From: an uncultured Bacteroidota bacterium
GTDB lineage: Bacteria > Bacteroidota > Bacteroidia > Chitinophagales > Chitinophagaceae
Length of the DNA: 35,214 nt
Assembly: GCA_903837525.1 (NCBI GenBank)
Contig: CAILUU010000024.1
Location: forward strand, 1-35,214
Reading direction: 5' to 3'
Shown here: positions 32,633 to 35,214 of the stretch, piece after piece
Layout of the letters: every line of letters starts with the position of its first letter
Numbering within the stretch: position 1 is the stretch's first letter
Translations under genes and position numbers: made by a program
The notes under the pieces: generated by a model
Databases searched by the model: none
Told to the model about the DNA's origin: nothing
Seen by the model: the letters and a program-made list of their open reading frames with translations, nothing else

Positions 32633-33303
32633 AGAAATTTATTTTCTAATAAAAATTGTTTCCATCGCTGGTAACCAGCTCCATTAAGATGCAAACCGTC
32701 GTTGGTATAGCGCTTATCTAGCTTACCATCTGCATCCGACATCGCTGTGAACAAATCAACCAACTGTAAGCCTCGTTGTTGGCATATTATTTTTAAACTA
32801 CTATTGACTTCAGCGATCTGTTCGGTTTTATTTTGATGATTTTTAAATTGAGTAAACACGTTATTAGTGGGTAAAATAGTTTGAATAAGTATTTTGGTAT
32901 TGGGTGATTGTATTTGAATACTATCAATCAACTTTACATAGTTTCGAAGTATTACTTCGTTTGGTATATTTCTTGCAATATCATTGATGCCAATGAGTAA
33001 AAAAAGTTTTACTGGTTTTCGTTTAGCCACTTCACCAATTCTATAAAGCATGCCAAAAGTATTATCTGAGCTGATTCCTCGGTTGAGAGTACGCAAGCCA
33101 GGAAACAATTCGCTCCACTCTGCACCATCGGTGATGCTATCACCCATCCAAACGACTTCCTTATCTTGATCGGGCATCATTTCAAACATACTCAATTTTT
33201 GATCGTAGTAATAAAACCGAAAGGAAGAGTCAAAAGTATTTTGACTCTTAGATACAAAACTTGTTATTGCCAAAAGCATTAGCATCCAATATTTCATGAT
33301 CAA
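32629..33303 (-). CDS. Secreted SGNH/GDSL-family esterase
   Basis: 224 residues. Hydrophobic N-terminus (KYWMLMLLAITSFVSKSQ) as a Sec signal peptide. The four SGNH blocks are present: VVWMGDSITDG (Ser nucleophile), LNRGISSDNTFG (Gly), LLIGINDIARN (Asn) and DGLHLNGAGYQRW (Asp and His). The family includes acetyl esterases that strip side groups from polysaccharides, a role that fits this operon. The start overlaps the symporter stop by 4 bp (ATGA type). The exact substrate is not deducible. The product is probably periplasmic. Confidence 0.85.
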   Translation of the reverse strand: MIMKYWMLMLLAITSFVSKSQNTFDSSFRFYYYDQKLSMFEMMPDQDKEVVWMGDSITDGAEWSELFPGLRTLNRGISSDNTFGMLYRIGEVAKRKPVKLFLLIGINDIARNIPNEVILRNYVKLIDSIQIQSPNTKILIQTILPTNNVFTQFKNHQNKTEQIAEVNSSLKIICQQRGLQLVDLFTAMSDADGKLDKRYTNDGLHLNGAGYQRWKQFLLENKFL

Positions 33304-35156
33304 TAATTTTCTAATTTATCATACCAGTTCTTTTTCAAAAAATAACTACTCGCTAACCAAACTATAGCACAAATTAAAGCTGTGTTCCACTGTCGATAAG
33401 CGATGTACAAAGGCATTACCACCATACTCATTTGCCAAATTATTCCAATTAGCACATTTACCGCATCTCTTATGAGGTGGCGATTGGGAATAAAATGAGG
33501 ATCAAGTTGGCGAGCTTGTTCAATGATAGGTTTCCAAAATCCCCAAGGCCTTGTTTGCATATAAAATTGTAAAGTAGTTTCCTTTTCTACAGGTTTAGTT
33601 AACAAACACCCAAGTATACAACCAACTATTGAAACAAAAAATATAAATATAAATGCGAGCAAATTTTTTGCTTGAGTATCTGCAAGCCCTTGCAAAGATG
33701 GGATAAAAGAGGCTATCCAAACCACAACAGTAGTACCATAAATAGCGGCGATCATACCACTCAGCATTCCGAAAAAATAACCATACCCGTTGAAACGCCA
33801 CCATATCCATTTGAGCACATTTGGCGCAGCGTACCCGCCATAAAAAGCGCCGGTAACAAACAAAATGATGTTATTTAAACTAGTGATTTGTGTACCGATC
33901 AGGATGCCGATCATCACCACTATAAACGAAACGACTTTGCCAGTATTTACATAATGAGCATCCGTTTTTGTAGGTGCCAAGTATCGTTTGTACAAATCAT
34001 TGACGAGATATGCAGGAGCTACATTTACAAATGCACTGAAGGTGCTCATAAAAGCAGCCAACAAACCTGCAATAATCAACCCCTTTATTCCAACAGGTAA
34101 TTTAGCAACAACCACATTAAAAATATATTCTAGTTTCTCTAACCCAGAAATAGCCTTGGGTAGTTCTTCAATGGCCAACAGCGAAAACCCACCTACCATA
34201 AAATAGAGCGGAATAAACAATACTAAAATAGTAAAGCCGCTCATTTTTGCTGCATCTTTTGGACTTTGAGAGCTGAAGGATCGCTGCATATCAAAGCCTG
34301 GTACTGGACCAGCTAAGCTAGCCAAAATTCCTTTCCCTATCATTAATCCCACCATGCCTGCAACCATTTTAAATCCATTCTGCAACGACTCTGTTTCAAG
34401 CATTCTATAAGGGACGGGCCAGTTATAAGCAATTTCTTTTTTAGGCCAAAAATCAAGCCAACCTTCCGGCAAAAAATTTTCTATAGAAGCAGACCCAACA
34501 CTTGTCATACCTAACCACAAAACGATGAAACAACAAATGGTCATTATGATAAATTGCATCACCTCGGTGGCCACCACTGAATAAATACCACCTTTTACAG
34601 AATACAGGGTGGTGAGCAAACAAATGATAATGGCGTACATAGAAGCACTACTAACCAATACTGCGTTTCCTGAACCTATTGCGATATCGGGGAGTAGCTG
34701 TGCCGCCAAGCCGCCAATGCCAGTAAAAAAAATACCTATTGAAATCATTACTTCAGTTACAGCAAATACTACTACAATAATGTGACTTAGTTTGCCTCCA
34801 GTATTATCTCCAAAACGAATACGCATCCATTCTGCACCCGTCATAGCCCCGCTTCTACGCAACCAGGTCGATAAAAATATCATTACAAATACCTGGTTCC
34901 AAACTGGCCATACCCAAGGTATCCATACGCTTTGAATACCGTACATTAGAAGTAAGGCTACTCGCCAAGAAACTGCATTTACATCAAACATACCAGAGCT
35001 ATTGCTCAATCCCAGCCAATACCATTTCATGTTATTGTTTCCAACGAAATAATCCTTCAGGCCTTTGGCAGAACGACGACTCATCCAAAAACCAATAAAA
35101 ATACTGATCAGTATATAAAAGATGATAATAAGTAAATCAGGTAGAAGCAATGTCAT
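33300..35156 (-). CDS. Sodium:solute symporter family transporter
   Basis: 618 residues with about 14 membrane helices and the SSS fold: an N-terminal RRSAKGLKDYFVGNNNMKWYWLGLSN, the GMFDVNAVSW region that carries sodium-site residues, and a long run of hydrophobic segments, with a central VPGFDMQRSFSSQSPKDAAKMSG loop typical of the family. Substrate class (sugar, sialic acid, amino acid) cannot be read from the motifs; the operon context points to a sugar or sugar-derived compound released by the SGNH and GHL10 enzymes. First gene of the operon, starting 58 bp from the window edge, so its promoter is probably partly outside. No TAnnTTTG match is seen in the visible upstream part. Confidence 0.9.
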   Translation of the reverse strand: MTLLLPDLLIIIFYILISIFIGFWMSRRSAKGLKDYFVGNNNMKWYWLGLSNSSGMFDVNAVSWRVALLLMYGIQSVWIPWVWPVWNQVFVMIFLSTWLRRSGAMTGAEWMRIRFGDNTGGKLSHIIVVVFAVTEVMISIGIFFTGIGGLAAQLLPDIAIGSGNAVLVSSASMYAIIICLLTTLYSVKGGIYSVVATEVMQFIIMTICCFIVLWLGMTSVGSASIENFLPEGWLDFWPKKEIAYNWPVPYRMLETESLQNGFKMVAGMVGLMIGKGILASLAGPVPGFDMQRSFSSQSPKDAAKMSGFTILVLFIPLYFMVGGFSLLAIEELPKAISGLEKLEYIFNVVVAKLPVGIKGLIIAGLLAAFMSTFSAFVNVAPAYLVNDLYKRYLAPTKTDAHYVNTGKVVSFIVVMIGILIGTQITSLNNIILFVTGAFYGGYAAPNVLKWIWWRFNGYGYFFGMLSGMIAAIYGTTVVVWIASFIPSLQGLADTQAKNLLAFIFIFFVSIVGCILGCLLTKPVEKETTLQFYMQTRPWGFWKPIIEQARQLDPHFIPNRHLIRDAVNVLIGIIWQMSMVVMPLYIAYRQWNTALICAIVWLASSYFLKKNWYDKLENY

Positions 35157-35214
35157 AAGAGTCGTTTTGAATAAATTTTACGTAATTTATAAATATTTTT
35201 ATTAAGTTTATATT

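Overview
The window reads as chromosomal DNA of a low-GC member of the Bacteroidota, most likely of the Chitinophagaceae/Chitinophagia type. The evidence is the set of lineage-typical families (DUF4271, DUF4293, DUF3127, DUF6427-like, separate 5'-nucleotidase halves, GHL10 and DUF4434 proteins), start sites without Shine-Dalgarno sequences, and several copies of the Bacteroidota -7 promoter motif TAnnTTTG (TATCTTTG, TACATTTG, TACTTTTG) 10-50 nt before genes. The genus cannot be named from sequence alone. No rRNA, tRNA, CRISPR array, complete insertion sequence or prophage was seen.

Layout. 1-11.1 kb is mostly housekeeping: a DUF4271 gene cut by the left edge, an Omp85/BamA-like outer membrane protein, hemW, gpsA-rnc, dnaA, a two-gene 5'-nucleotidase, a DUF3127 protein and a COG2509 flavoprotein. 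11.2-13.5 kb is a decay-prone island: an ABC ATPase broken at its Walker A motif, a nitronate monooxygenase/FabK-like gene, a degraded DUF1761 gene, and a small secreted Lcl/DUF1566-type protein whose 3' end looks like the variable repeat of a diversity-generating retroelement (DGR) target. 13.5-24.5 kb returns to core genes: nucleotidyltransferase, glyA, DUF4293, uvrA, a sigma-70 factor, a dsbD pair, purQ and a polytopic membrane protein. 24.5-27.6 kb holds a secreted protein split by a one-base homopolymer shift, a TIGR01777 epimerase and a broken ABC permease remnant. 27.6-30.0 kb is a fused beta-oxidation enzyme. 30.5-35.2 kb is a tight four-gene carbohydrate-type operon: sodium:solute symporter, SGNH hydrolase, DUF4434 protein and GHL10 glycoside-hydrolase-like lipoprotein, with 4-7 bp overlaps between start and stop codons.

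The most interesting signal is the 3' end of the small gene at 12885-13256. It is GC-rich and dominated by NNC codons in an AT-rich, NNT-preferring genome, and it ends in an invariant NVRAVRAF tail. This is the footprint expected when AAC codons of a template repeat are diversified by adenine-specific mutagenesis. No reverse transcriptase or template repeat is in the window, so it would be a remote target. The second theme is short repeats lying in frame inside core genes: a 7-bp tandem in uvrA, a palindrome in hemW and an 8-bp tandem in the COG2509 gene. They appear to be tolerated as peptide insertions. The third is the dsbD pair, in which the fused N-terminal domain lacks the redox cysteines while the separate paralogue next to it keeps them.
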